This document shows positions 54,034 through 62,610 of a DNA stretch of 64,000 bases, piece by piece. The notes beneath the pieces are model-generated. The model made no database searches and was not told the DNA's origin. It was given only the letters and a program-made list of their open reading frames with translations. Source of the DNA: a bacterium HR17. Lineage in GTDB: Bacteria > Armatimonadota > Fervidibacteria > Fervidibacterales > Fervidibacteraceae. A program made the translations under genes and the position numbers. The stretch covers positions 83,581-147,580 of the forward strand of contig BEHT01000002.1 of assembly GCA_002898575.1 (NCBI GenBank), written 5' to 3'. Position 1 is the first letter of the stretch; each line of letters opens with the position of its first letter.

Positions 54034-55575
54034 TCATCCCCATTCAGGTTTTGTGCTTAGCGCCACCGCGTAAACTTGCGTCTCGTAGGTTTGGGCGGAT
54101 TTGTCCCACGAGAAATCGGCTTTCATGGCGTTGCGTTGCAGCGCTTGCCACAGCGGACGGTTGCGGTAAACGCCGACAGCGCGTTCTACGGTCGCCACCA
54201 AGTTGGCGACGGTCAACCCGTTAAAGGCGAACCCTGTGCCTCGTTTCGTTTGCGGGTCAAAATCTTCAACGGTGTCCGCCAGACCGCCGACGGCGTGCAC
54301 GATGGGCGCTGTCCCGTAGCGCATCGCAATCATTTGCCCCAAGCCGCACGGCTCAAAGCGGGACGGCATCAAAAAAGTGTCTGCACCCGCATAAATCAGA
54401 TGCGCCAACTGTTCGTCCACGACGCCCAACCGCGCCGCCACCTTTTCGGGATAGCGCGTTTGCAAGGTGGCAAACAGCGGCTCTTGCTCGCCTGCCCCCA
54501 AGACGACGAGTTTGACGGGCAACTGAAATAGCGCGTCCGCACCTTCAGCGACGACATCAAACCCCTTCTGATGTGCCAGGCGCGAGACGACGCCGATGAC
54601 CATCTCGCCGTTATCGCTCAGTCCCATGCGGTGCAGCAGGGCTTGGCGGTTGACGCTCTTGCCCTTGGCGGCGGTGCGAGAGTTGTAGCGCGCTGGCAGC
54701 AGTGCATCGGTTTGCGGGTTCCACACCTCGTAATCAATGCCGTTCAAGATGCCGACCAATCGCCCCTGTTGGGCACGGTCGCGCAATAAGCCGTGCAGAC
54801 CTTCGCCGAATTGCTCAGTCTGAATCTCCTGCGCGTAACGCGGGCTAACGGTCGTCAGCATGTCAGCGTAGTAAAGCCCGCCCTTGATGAAACTCAACCG
54901 ACCCCGAAACTCCAAGCCGTGCATCTGAAAGGTTTCCGGAGGCAAACCCAACGCTGCCCGCACGGAGGGGTCAAAGTTGCCCTGATAGGCGAGGTTGTGG
55001 ATAGTGAAGACCGTCGCCGTCGGCACAAAAAAGGCGTCAGCGCGGTAGATGACCTTCAGGTAAGCCGGGACCAACCCGCTTTGCCAGTCGTGGCAGTGAA
55101 TGATGTCGGGTCGCCAGTTGAGGGCTTTGGGCAACTCCAACGCCACTTTGCCCAGTAACCCGAACCGCACCCAATCGTCGTCGTAGCCGTAAAGGCGGTC
55201 ACGGTCGTAAAGCCCAAAGTGCTCAATCAGGTAGACCGTCACGCCATCGTCTTTGAGCACATCGCTTTCGTCAATCCCACAGCCGAGCGTGAAGCCACCG
55301 AACGAAATATGGGGCAAATCCACGATGCGGTCGGTGCGATGGTCTACGCTGAAAGTCACCCGATACTTGGGCAGCAGCACACGGACATCGTGACCGCGTT
55401 TTGCCAACGCCTTGGGCAACGCCCCGATGACATCGGCGAGCCCACCCGTTTTCGCCAGCGGAAACATCTCCGATGCGACGAACAAAATGCGCCAACGCGC
55501 TTTCTTCGCTGGGCGGTCAGGTGACGGACGACGGCTCATCGCAGCGGCGCGCGTTTGCGTCGCTTTCCGTCCCAT
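54034..55575 (-). CDS. glgA: glycogen synthase (ADP-glucose type)
   Basis: Transfers glucose from ADP-glucose to growing alpha-1,4-glucan. The 513-residue GT5 enzyme has the substrate motif FPLAKTGGLADVIGALPKAL near residue 38, HCHDWQSGLVPAYLK, and TIHNLAYQGNFDP. C-terminal PSRFEPCGLGQMIAMRYGTAPIVHAVGGLADTV carries the conserved E-x7-E-type motif. The start is ATG 55575, with AGGGGG about 10 nt upstream. The first 25 residues are basic and look like a linker. No glgB or glgC is in the window. Confidence 0.95.
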   Translation of the reverse strand: MGRKATQTRAAAMSRRPSPDRPAKKARWRILFVASEMFPLAKTGGLADVIGALPKALAKRGHDVRVLLPKYRVTFSVDHRTDRIVDLPHISFGGFTLGCGIDESDVLKDDGVTVYLIEHFGLYDRDRLYGYDDDWVRFGLLGKVALELPKALNWRPDIIHCHDWQSGLVPAYLKVIYRADAFFVPTATVFTIHNLAYQGNFDPSVRAALGLPPETFQMHGLEFRGRLSFIKGGLYYADMLTTVSPRYAQEIQTEQFGEGLHGLLRDRAQQGRLVGILNGIDYEVWNPQTDALLPARYNSRTAAKGKSVNRQALLHRMGLSDNGEMVIGVVSRLAHQKGFDVVAEGADALFQLPVKLVVLGAGEQEPLFATLQTRYPEKVAARLGVVDEQLAHLIYAGADTFLMPSRFEPCGLGQMIAMRYGTAPIVHAVGGLADTVEDFDPQTKRGTGFAFNGLTVANLVATVERAVGVYRNRPLWQALQRNAMKADFSWDKSAQTYETQVYAVALSTKPEWG

Positions 55576-55670
55576 TGCGACTTTCCCCCTCTCAGCGGAA
55601 CATAGCATTTTTGCCGACAGCAAGGTGGCGAACGAACGGTTTGGACGAGCGTGTCTCTAAACGCCCCAGT

Positions 55671-56738
55671 TCAAGGGCGCAAAGTTTTCCAGCCCGCACC
55701 CGTCAAAAGCAAAACGCTGTCAGGCGGTTGACCGCATTGGAGCCATGCCGCCCACGCCAACGCCCCCGTCGGTTCCACCCAAATACCGAGCCCCGCTAAC
55801 GCCTCCGCAGCGTTCATGATAGCGGGTTCGGGGACGGCAACGATGTCACCGCGCGTCGCCCGCACGGCGTCAACAATTTGCCGTAATCGTGGCGGATTTG
55901 CCACCGCCACACCTTCCGCCATCGTTTCGCTGATGGGCAGCGCCACGCCTCGCCATGCGGCGTAAATTGGGGCACATCCTTCCGCTTGCACTGCGACCAA
56001 CTTGGGCACGCTTTCAATGACGCCCGCACGCGCCAATTCCTGAAAGCCCAAATGCATGCCCAACAGTAAATCGCCGTTGCCGACGGGCACAAACACAGTC
56101 ATCGTTGCGTTGACGCGCCATCGCAATTGTTCGGCGATTTCGTAGGCGACGGTCTTTGTGCCCTGCAAGTAAAGCGGATGCCAAGTGTGGCTGGCATAGT
56201 AAGCGCCATCGGCGACAGCGTCCATCACCTGCTCCGCCGCCTCCTGACGGTCAGCACAAAGCACGGTCTGGGCACCAAACCGTCGCAAAGCGGCGAGTTT
56301 GCCCGGCGACGCCGCTTGTGGGACGAAGATGCGGCAACGGATGCCTGCCGCCCGCGCGTAAGCCGCCAGCGCCACGCCCGCGTTGCCCGACGAATCTTCG
56401 GCGACTTCTTGAACGCCCCACGCCCGTAACCCTGTCACCAAGAGGGCAGCGCCGCGGTCTTTAAAACTGCCCGTCGGGTTTAAAAACTCCAATTTGAGCC
56501 AACTGCGCCCGTCAGGCGTCGGCAATAAAGGCGTCATCCCTTCGCCCAACGAGATAGGTTGCCCATTGTCAGGCAGCCAAAGGGTTGCCCGGTAGCGCCA
56601 CAGCGTCCAATCGGCAGCGACGATGGCATCGGGCACAAAGTCGTTCTGGGGCTCCCACAGCAAGGGCGCCCCGCACTCGCACCGCCAACGCGCTGGCTCC
56701 AGCGCCCATGATCGCTGACACGCGTCACACCGCAACAT
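55671..56738 (-). CDS. thrC: threonine synthase-like PLP enzyme
   Basis: A 355-residue fold-type II PLP enzyme. An N-terminal zinc ribbon (CDACQRSW...WRCECGAPL, Cys4, Cys7, Cys20, Cys22) is typical of one threonine synthase class. GEGMTPLL is followed by the PLP Lys in LEFLNPTGSFKDRGAALLV and the phosphate loop in VPVGNGDLLLG, with EDSSGNAGVALAAYA. It converts O-phosphohomoserine to threonine. Related cysteate or diaminopropionate enzymes are possible. It lies head-to-head with the tadE genes. Confidence 0.88.
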   Translation of the reverse strand: MLRCDACQRSWALEPARWRCECGAPLLWEPQNDFVPDAIVAADWTLWRYRATLWLPDNGQPISLGEGMTPLLPTPDGRSWLKLEFLNPTGSFKDRGAALLVTGLRAWGVQEVAEDSSGNAGVALAAYARAAGIRCRIFVPQAASPGKLAALRRFGAQTVLCADRQEAAEQVMDAVADGAYYASHTWHPLYLQGTKTVAYEIAEQLRWRVNATMTVFVPVGNGDLLLGMHLGFQELARAGVIESVPKLVAVQAEGCAPIYAAWRGVALPISETMAEGVAVANPPRLRQIVDAVRATRGDIVAVPEPAIMNAAEALAGLGIWVEPTGALAWAAWLQCGQPPDSVLLLTGAGWKTLRP

Positions 56739-56782
56739 CGCTCATCTCCCCTCAAAGCGTAGCACCCTGCCAAAAGGCAGGT

Positions 56783-56810
56783 TTGACCCAGCCCTCGGAC
56801 ATGGCATAAT
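56783..56810 (+). promoter_or_regulatory. putative promoter of the tadE-tadE-tadG genes
   Basis: TTGACC (56783-56788) and CATAAT (56805-56810) with a 16-nt spacer, ending 21 nt before the tadE ATG at 56832. AAAGGTGA then serves as its ribosome site, so the leader would be very short (about 15 nt). Confidence 0.55.
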
Positions 56811-56831
56811 TTCGCTTAAAGGTGACCGAGT

Positions 56832-57212
56832 ATGCGCCGAGGACAGGCGCTGTTGGAGTTGGGTATCGCGTTGACACTGCTGTTGGTCATTTTGGCGGGC
56901 GTTGCCGACTACGGGCGGGCGTTGATTGTGTCGGCAGTGTTGGCGAACGCTGCCCGTGAGGGGGCACATTACGCCGCGCGGAAACCGAACGACCTATCGG
57001 GCATCCGCCAAACGGTGCGGCAGGAAGCCGCCAACGCGGGAATTTCCCTCGCTGACGCTGACATTCAAGTTGTTATCCCCAACCCGTTACAACAGGGGGA
57101 ACCCGTGACGGTGCAAGTAACTACGCGTGTGCCGACTTTGATGGCACGGTTTTGGGGCGTCGCTCAACTGACGGTTGGCGGTAAAGCGACGGCGCCGTTG
57201 CTGGCGAGGTGA
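56832..57212 (+). CDS. tadE: Tad pilus pseudopilin TadE
   Basis: A 126-residue protein of the TadE family: RRGQALLELGIALTLLLVILAGVADYGRALIVSAVLANAAREGAHYAA, with the G-Q-x-x-x-E leader/helix motif. It is a minor pilin-like component processed by the TadV/CpaA peptidase. The mature domain is a short beta region. Its GTGA-containing end overlaps or abuts the next tadE gene. Confidence 0.9.
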   Translation: MRRGQALLELGIALTLLLVILAGVADYGRALIVSAVLANAAREGAHYAARKPNDLSGIRQTVRQEAANAGISLADADIQVVIPNPLQQGEPVTVQVTTRVPTLMARFWGVAQLTVGGKATAPLLAR

Positions 57213-57220
57213 CGGATGCG

Positions 57221-57580
57221 GTGCGTCGCGGACAAGTATTAGTGGAGTTTGCGGTAAGCATCGGTCTCTTTGCCCTGTTACTGCTGGGGTTAGTGGAAAG
57301 TGGGCGTTATGCGTTTGCCGTCAGCACCCTTACGAACGCGGTGCGGGAAGGGGCGCGCTACGCCACACTCCGCCCTTACGACATTGCCGGCATCGCCCAG
57401 CGGGTGCGGTCTTCCACGGCGAGCCTTGACCGCAGCCAAATCAGCGTCCAGGTCACCTATTCGTCGCTGCCCCCTGTTTCCGGTTCCGTCGTCACCGTGA
57501 CAGCCTCTTACCCTTTTCGTTCCCTGTTAGGGGCGTTCAGCAGGACGGTGACCGTCGCCGCACAGATGCGGGTGCCGTGA
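57221..57580 (+). CDS. second TadE-like pseudopilin (TadF position)
   Basis: A protein of about 119 residues parallel to the preceding TadE: RRGQVLVEFAVSIGLFALLLLGLVESGRYAFAVSTLTNAVREGARYATL. The start is placed at GTG 57221, because GAGGTGA lies 8 nt upstream and the product then begins directly with RRGQ like its two neighbours. A GTG four codons earlier, overlapping tadE, is the alternative. The two genes are likely an old tandem duplication that now fills the TadE and TadF roles. Confidence 0.87.
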   Translation: MRRGQVLVEFAVSIGLFALLLLGLVESGRYAFAVSTLTNAVREGARYATLRPYDIAGIAQRVRSSTASLDRSQISVQVTYSSLPPVSGSVVTVTASYPFRSLLGAFSRTVTVAAQMRVP

Positions 57581-57608
57581 TTCACCGGCGCGAAGGAGGC
57601 GATGCGCG

Positions 57609-58778
57609 ATGCGTCGTGGCCAAACGATTGTCGTGGTGATGCTAAGTCTTGTGGCGCTGTTAGCGGTGGCGGGGTTGGCATTGGACGGAAGCCGCATCTA
57701 CCGAACCCGCCGTATTTTGCAGAACGCCGCTGACGCCGCCGCTTTGGCGGGCGCACAAGAACTCGCCAGTTCCAGCACGACGCAAGCCGCTGTTTGGGCC
57801 AAAATCGCCCAATATTTACAAGCCAACGCGACCACCTACACTAACGCCCGAGCATGGTTTGTACAAGGCAACGTCCGTTTGCAAGAGATCACCGCTAACG
57901 CCCCGACGACACCTCCGCCAACAGGTGCGAACGGCGTTGAGGTTATCGTCCAACGCTCCGAACCTGTTTTGTTCGGTGGTGTGTTGGGGCAACAAACGGC
58001 GCTGGTATCCGCTCGCGCCCGCGCCAATGTCGGCAACTTGCGGACGCTGACTGCCGGCAACAACATAGTGCCCATCGCCGTCCATTACGAAGTCGTCCGC
58101 TACGCCCAACCAGGCGACATTTTGACCGTGTGGGACGGCTTTCAAGTTTCCGTGCAACCGAGCGGTGGGGGCAATGCCAGCAACTATGGCGACACGAACA
58201 ACCCTTACTCAGGCTGGCTCAATCTGGCGTGGATTCACAACGCCGACGAGCAAAATCTCGGCAACCGCGAAGTGGATCAATCCCACAGCCAAGCCAATGT
58301 CAACAACTGGATTTTGAACGGCAACCCCTACCCTATTTTTGCGGGCACGCTGTCTATCCCGCCCAACCCGCCGGCGCCCGACGGCGACTTCATCATGGGT
58401 GACCCTGGCATTCGTGCATCGGGGTTGCAAACATTGGAAGTGAAGCGCCAACAACTTGTCAATCAGGGACAACGACCGCTTTTCTACATCGTCGTCTTTG
58501 ACCGCTTCTTCAACGCCGACCAGATGGAGCAACTTTTCCCCACGCACGGTGCCGTTCCCGCTTCGCACGGCGATTGCGGCTTCCCCAACTCGCTCTATTT
58601 CCATGCCGTCGGCTTTGTGGTGATTGAAGTGACCGAGGTCCGCTGGCAAGGTTCAGCGAGAGGTGGCAAGTATATCAAAGGCGTCTTTGTCAGTTTCGTG
58701 CAAGCCGGCGATGTCAACCAAGGCAGCAGTTTCCCCGGCGACACCGAAATGGTCAAAGCCGTTGCGCTGACGGAGTGA
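57609..58778 (+). CDS. tadG: TadG-like pilus-associated protein
   Basis: A 389-residue protein with the TadE/G-like N-terminus RRGQTIVVVMLSLVALLAVAGLALDGSRIYRTRRILQNAADAAALAGAQELAS. This is a membrane helix followed by the conserved NAADAAALAGA. The large extracytoplasmic region (about 100-389) is rich in Asn, Gly and aromatic residues; I see no MIDAS motif of a von Willebrand A domain. TadG is usually needed for surface adherence by Flp pili. GAAGGAGG precedes the ATG. Confidence 0.87.
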   Translation: MRRGQTIVVVMLSLVALLAVAGLALDGSRIYRTRRILQNAADAAALAGAQELASSSTTQAAVWAKIAQYLQANATTYTNARAWFVQGNVRLQEITANAPTTPPPTGANGVEVIVQRSEPVLFGGVLGQQTALVSARARANVGNLRTLTAGNNIVPIAVHYEVVRYAQPGDILTVWDGFQVSVQPSGGGNASNYGDTNNPYSGWLNLAWIHNADEQNLGNREVDQSHSQANVNNWILNGNPYPIFAGTLSIPPNPPAPDGDFIMGDPGIRASGLQTLEVKRQQLVNQGQRPLFYIVVFDRFFNADQMEQLFPTHGAVPASHGDCGFPNSLYFHAVGFVVIEVTEVRWQGSARGGKYIKGVFVSFVQAGDVNQGSSFPGDTEMVKAVALTE

Positions 58779-58815
58779 AGCGTCCCTTGAGCGGGAAGCG
58801 AAAAAAACCCTTCGC

Positions 58816-59784
58816 CTAATAAATGCCAAAGCGCTCAATCCGCTCCACCAACGCCATCGTTTTGGCGGCATCGGTGAAATTGGTCAAGGGTTGTTCGTCC
58901 TGCAGGATGCACGCAATAAAGTGGCGAGTTTCGTCCAAGTAGCCGTAGGTGATGCGCATGTCGGTGCTGCCTGTCAGTTGTTCGCCCGTGACCGTTTCCA
59001 TGCCTTCGTTTTGCCGATAGATTTCAGCAACTTCAGGGGCGCGGATGTAAGCGCTGATACCTTTGCCGTGCACTTCAAACCGCTCGTAACGGACGCCCGC
59101 TGTCCGCGAAGAGAGCAACAGACCGACCGCTCCACCCTCAAACCGCATCAGCGCCGCAAACTGATTGTGCGAATTCTGCCAACGCTCGTAACGCGACCAA
59201 ACTTGGGCGCTCACTTCTATCGCTTCACCCAGCAAATCCCGCAGGATGTCGACGGCGTGAACGATGTCGGTGCGTAAAATGCTCATGCCGTAGTAGGGTC
59301 CTTGTCCCAGCATGTCCTTGTGGAACTCTGCCAACACCAACGCAGGTTCGCCCCGTCGCATCACTTGTGCCTTCGCGTAACGGTAAACGGCGGCAAAGCG
59401 TCGGTTGAACCCGACCATCGTTTTGACCTTTTGGCGCTGGGCTTCTTCCGCCATCGCCCATGCTTCATCGCTGTTGCAGCCCAGCGGCTTCTCGGTGAAG
59501 ACGTGCTTGCCCGCTTTGAGGCAATCCAGCACGATGGGGCACAAGCCCATCGGCGGCATGACGACATAGACAGCGTCCAACGGTTCGCGTTCCAGCATCC
59601 GCCGGTAGTCATTGTAGCGGCGCGCCTTGGGCACGCCGTAGCGGTCAGCGGTGGCGTGCAAGCGGGTCTCGTCTACATCGCAAATCGCCCACAGTTGCGC
59701 CTCAGCGATGTCAGCGATGCTGGGGCAATGCATGCGGTTCGCCATGTTACCCGCCCCGATAAACCCCACTCGCACAAGTCCCAT
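58816..59784 (-). CDS. Gfo/Idh/MocA family oxidoreductase
   Basis: A 322-residue NAD(P)-dependent sugar or inositol-type dehydrogenase. The Rossmann motif is VGFIGAGNMANRMHCPSI, with Asp in AICDVDETRL. The signature EKPLGCNSDEAW carries the catalytic Lys. GFNRRFAAVYRYAK and the C-terminal beta-sheet domain follow, with DIVHAVDILRDLLGE providing the catalytic Asp/His pair. The substrate is unknown. It converges on tadG and lies 18 nt after the glutaminyl-cyclase-like gene on the same strand. Confidence 0.9.
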   Translation of the reverse strand: MGLVRVGFIGAGNMANRMHCPSIADIAEAQLWAICDVDETRLHATADRYGVPKARRYNDYRRMLEREPLDAVYVVMPPMGLCPIVLDCLKAGKHVFTEKPLGCNSDEAWAMAEEAQRQKVKTMVGFNRRFAAVYRYAKAQVMRRGEPALVLAEFHKDMLGQGPYYGMSILRTDIVHAVDILRDLLGEAIEVSAQVWSRYERWQNSHNQFAALMRFEGGAVGLLLSSRTAGVRYERFEVHGKGISAYIRAPEVAEIYRQNEGMETVTGEQLTGSTDMRITYGYLDETRHFIACILQDEQPLTNFTDAAKTMALVERIERFGIY

Positions 59785-59802
59785 CGCCCCTCACCCCATT
59801 TT

Positions 59803-60738
59803 TTACAGCGTCATCAGCCATTGCAGCACGGTGCGCCCGACAACGGTCAAAGTCTGCGGGCTGCATTTGTCGGGTGTGTCTTGTAGGGTGTGCCAATAGG
59901 GGTAGTCAAAGTCAATGATGTTCGCCGTCGGGATACCCGCCGCGTTGAGTGGCAAATGGTCGTCCATGATGTTCATCGCAGGGGGTTGGAAAAACAACCC
60001 GCCGTAACCCAAAACCTTCGCCGCTTTTAAAATGCCGTCCACGACTTGCGGGGCAAACTGACGGGAGTAAAGTTCGTCGGTGCTGCGAAAGTCGCGGTCG
60101 CCCACCATGTCCAACAAAATCCCCATCTCCGCTCGCAGGTTGACGCCGTTGACCGTCAGGTTGCGGGCGAAAAACTTGCTCCCGAAAAACATCCCGCCAT
60201 CCGTCACATCGCCCAAATCTTCGCCGTCAAAAAACGCGAAGACGACCGTGCGGGGCGGTTGATGGGTTTTGAGCACGCGGGCGATTTCCAACAGCACGGC
60301 GACGCCCGATGCCCCATCGTTGGCGCCCGGAATGGGTTTGTCGCGGTTGGCGGGGTCGGGGTCTTGGTCGGCGACGGGGCGCGTGTCGTAGTGCGCGCAA
60401 AGCAACACCTTGCGGTCGCTCCGCCCCTGCAACACGCCGAGCACATTCGCCATCCGATAAGTGGTGCCGCGATAAGTCACGGAAAATTCCTGTCGCAATA
60501 CTTGTGCCCCTGCCTCTTGCAATTTTTGCGCGATGAGCTGTTGTGTTTGGCGGCTAGGTTCCGTGTCGGGGACGCGTGGACCGAATTTGACCTGCTGCTG
60601 CAACAAGTCAAACGCCCGCTGCCCGTCAAAAGCCAATGTGGCAGCGTCGGGAGTGGAGTTGTTTGCAGGAACCGACGAGGTGCACCCGCGCCAAAACAAA
60701 AAGGCACAAGCAACCGCCGCCATGCCGATGACTTTCAT
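59803..60738 (-). CDS. M28-family metalloprotein, glutaminyl-peptide cyclotransferase-like
   Basis: An exported protein of about 311 residues with an N-terminal hydrophobic segment ending in a possible lipobox (AACAFLFWRGC-like; the residue before Cys is Gly). Zinc ligands are visible in the M28 order: AHYDTRPV, GANDGASGVAVLLEIARVL, FFDGEDLG and YPYWHTLQDTPDKCSPQTL. DDHLPLNAAGIPTANIIDFDYPYWHT is the hallmark of animal- and plant-type glutaminyl cyclases rather than aminopeptidases. Those form N-terminal pyroglutamate. The start is uncertain; ATG 60738 gives a clean signal sequence but no good ribosome site. Confidence 0.85.
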   Translation of the reverse strand: MKVIGMAAVACAFLFWRGCTSSVPANNSTPDAATLAFDGQRAFDLLQQQVKFGPRVPDTEPSRQTQQLIAQKLQEAGAQVLRQEFSVTYRGTTYRMANVLGVLQGRSDRKVLLCAHYDTRPVADQDPDPANRDKPIPGANDGASGVAVLLEIARVLKTHQPPRTVVFAFFDGEDLGDVTDGGMFFGSKFFARNLTVNGVNLRAEMGILLDMVGDRDFRSTDELYSRQFAPQVVDGILKAAKVLGYGGLFFQPPAMNIMDDHLPLNAAGIPTANIIDFDYPYWHTLQDTPDKCSPQTLTVVGRTVLQWLMTL

Positions 60739-60852
60739 CCATGGCGGCACAAAAAAGGCACCATAACGCTGCCTGCAATTACGCCCCTTTGTTCGGCTGG
60801 GCATGAAAACTCACCGACTTTCTGCGGTCGCGTTGCGGCTAAAGGGAAAAAA

Positions 60853-60927
60853 CGCGCCCGGCAGGATTTGAACCTGCGACCCCTGGCTCCGGAGGCCAGT
60901 GCTCTATCCGGACTGAGCTACGGGCGC
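60853..60927 (-). tRNA. tRNA-Arg (CCG anticodon)
   Basis: Acceptor GCGCCCG pairs with CGGGCGC. The anticodon stem CTGGC/GCCAG holds loop CTCCGGA (anticodon CCG), and the T loop is TTCAAAT. The discriminator G is followed by TTTTTT, so CCA is not encoded and must be added by a nucleotidyltransferase. The T run may also act as terminator. Confidence 0.94.
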
Positions 60928-60966
60928 ATCGGGGTGAAACTGAACTGATTTATCGCTTGTGGTCAA

Positions 60967-61044
60967 TGGCGCGCCCGCTGGGATTTGAACCCAGGACCTC
61001 TGGCTCCGCAGGCCAGCGCTCTATCCGGACTGAGCTACGGGCGC
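60967..61044 (-). tRNA. tRNA-Arg (GCG anticodon)
   Basis: Same acceptor, D arm and anticodon stem as the neighbouring tRNA-Arg(CCG), but loop CTGCGGA gives anticodon GCG. CCA is encoded. Most bacteria read CGU/CGC with ACG modified to ICG, so a GCG form is noteworthy. The two Arg genes look like a tandem duplication. Confidence 0.93.
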
Positions 61045-61046
61045 GC

Positions 61047-61139
61047 TGGCGGAGGGACCGGGATTCGAACCCGGGGGCGAGGCTTTAACCCCGCCACGGC
61101 TTAGCAGGCCGTCGCCTTGGACCACTCGGCCATCCCTCC
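61047..61139 (-). tRNA. tRNA-Ser (GCT anticodon)
   Basis: Acceptor GGAGGGA/TCCCTCC, anticodon stem ACGGC/GCCGT with loop CTGCTAA (anticodon GCT), a long class II variable arm, T loop TTCGAAT and encoded CCA. It is 2 nt from tRNA-Arg(GCG), so the three minus-strand tRNAs are one transcript. Confidence 0.95.
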
Positions 61140-61207
61140 GTGACCGTCGCCAATTTTAACGCTGTGCGTCGTGCACCGTAAGCCCGACATCGCACCAACA
61201 CATACGC

Positions 61208-61213
61208 TATAAT
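61208..61213 (+). promoter_or_regulatory. -10 box of tRNA-Pro
   Basis: Perfect TATAAT ending 21 nt before the tRNA-Pro 5' end. The hexamer 17 nt upstream (CGACAT) is a weak -35. It would also serve the aminotransferase gene that starts 27 nt after the tRNA. Confidence 0.55.
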
Positions 61214-61234
61214 TTCGCACGCCCACCAATCGGT

Positions 61235-61312
61235 CGGGGTGTAGCGCAGTTTGGTGAGCGCGCTGGCATGGGGGGCCAGAGGTCCCCGGTTCAAATCCGG
61301 GCACCCCGACCA
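61235..61312 (+). tRNA. tRNA-Pro (GGG anticodon)
   Basis: Acceptor CGGGGTG/CACCCCG, anticodon stem CTGGC/GCCAG with loop ATGGGGG (anticodon GGG), T loop TTCAAAT, encoded CCA at 61310-61312. Confidence 0.95.
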
Positions 61313-61339
61313 TTTTCTTTTGCCCTCAAGGTGACGGCG

Positions 61340-62590
61340 ATGGCAGCGGTGAATGAACGGGTAGCGCGGTTGTATGCCGAGCATCTCAACCCTGGTTTGG
61401 CGCGCTTGATGAAGTTCGCAGGCTTGGACGCCGTAGAGCACCGTGCCGAAGGCGTCTGGGTCTACGACCACGACGGAAACCGCTATCTGGACTTTCTGGG
61501 CGGTTTCGGGGCGCTCAACTTCGGGCACCGCCACCCCGCTATCGTCGCCGCCGTCCAGGCTCAATTGCAAACGATGCCTCTTTCCAGCCGCGTCTTGTTC
61601 AACGAACTGCAGGCTGAGTTAGCCGCCCAACTTGCTGCCATCGCCCCTGGTGACCTACAGTTTTGCTTCTTTTGCCATAGCGGCACGGAAGCCGTTGAAG
61701 CCTGCATCAAGTTCGCCCGTTTGGCGACAGGCAGACGAAAAATCGTCGCTATGCACAACGCCTACCACGGCAAAACGCTGGGTGCGTTGAGCGCCTCAGG
61801 GCGCGAAATTTACCGCCAACCCTTTGAACCGTTGCTGGAGTGGTTTGTCCATGTCCCCTTCGGTGACGCCGGTGCAGTGGCGCAAGCCGTTGACGACGAC
61901 ACAGCCGCCGTCATCGTCGAACCCATTCAAGGCGAAGGTGGCGTCATCGTCCCGCCCGACGACTTTTTGCCCAAGGTGCGGGAAATTTGCGACAGGGCAG
62001 GTGCCCTGCTGATCGCCGACGAAGTGCAAACGGGGTTGGGGCGGACGGGCAAAAACTTTGCCGTTGAACATTGGCAAGTGATACCTGATGTGATGGCGTT
62101 GGCGAAATCGCTGGGCGGCGGCGTGATGCCGTTAGGAGCGGCGATCGGGACGCGCAGAGTTTTTGAGCCGTTGTTTGACAATCCTTTACTGCACTCATCC
62201 ACGCTGGGCGGAAATCCCTTGGCGTGTGCCGCCGGTTTAGCAGCCTTGCAAGTGTTGCAGCAAGGGCGCCTCGCCGACCGCGCCGCTGCGACGGGCGATT
62301 TGTTGCTGCAGGGGTTGCACCAACTCCACGCCGCGTTTGCCGACCTCATCGTGGCAGTGCGGGGCAAAGGGTTGCTCGTCGGCATAGAGTTTGCCGACGC
62401 AGACATCGCGCTGCTGACTGCGGCGGGCATGTTGCAGCGTCGCGTCTTGACCGCCTACACCCTCAACAACCCCTGCGTCATCCGCTTGGAGCCGCCCCTC
62501 ATCGTTGAGCCCGAACACATTGACCTCGCCCTTAGCGCCCTCGCCGACAGCCTCGCCCAGGTGCGTCAGTTGCTTTCCGTTTTGCGCTGA
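61340..62590 (+). CDS. class III aminotransferase, putrescine/ornithine-type
   Basis: A 416-residue PLP enzyme of the acetylornithine/ornithine/putrescine aminotransferase group. Visible are LGGFGALNFGHRHPAIVAAVQ, FCHSGTEAVEACIKFAR, HNAYHGKTLGALSASG, VEPIQGEGGVIVPP, LIADEVQTGLGRTG and the PLP Lys in MALAKSLGGGVMPLGAAIG. The opening LARLMKFAGLDAVEHRAEG and the FGDAGAVAQAVDDD stretch resemble putrescine:2-oxoglutarate aminotransferase more than ArgD. The ATG at 61340 follows AAGGTGA; a longer frame would start inside tRNA-Pro. Confidence 0.88.
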   Translation: MAAVNERVARLYAEHLNPGLARLMKFAGLDAVEHRAEGVWVYDHDGNRYLDFLGGFGALNFGHRHPAIVAAVQAQLQTMPLSSRVLFNELQAELAAQLAAIAPGDLQFCFFCHSGTEAVEACIKFARLATGRRKIVAMHNAYHGKTLGALSASGREIYRQPFEPLLEWFVHVPFGDAGAVAQAVDDDTAAVIVEPIQGEGGVIVPPDDFLPKVREICDRAGALLIADEVQTGLGRTGKNFAVEHWQVIPDVMALAKSLGGGVMPLGAAIGTRRVFEPLFDNPLLHSSTLGGNPLACAAGLAALQVLQQGRLADRAAATGDLLLQGLHQLHAAFADLIVAVRGKGLLVGIEFADADIALLTAAGMLQRRVLTAYTLNNPCVIRLEPPLIVEPEHIDLALSALADSLAQVRQLLSVLR

Positions 62591-62610
62591 AATGCGCGGC
62601 GGAACGCGTG

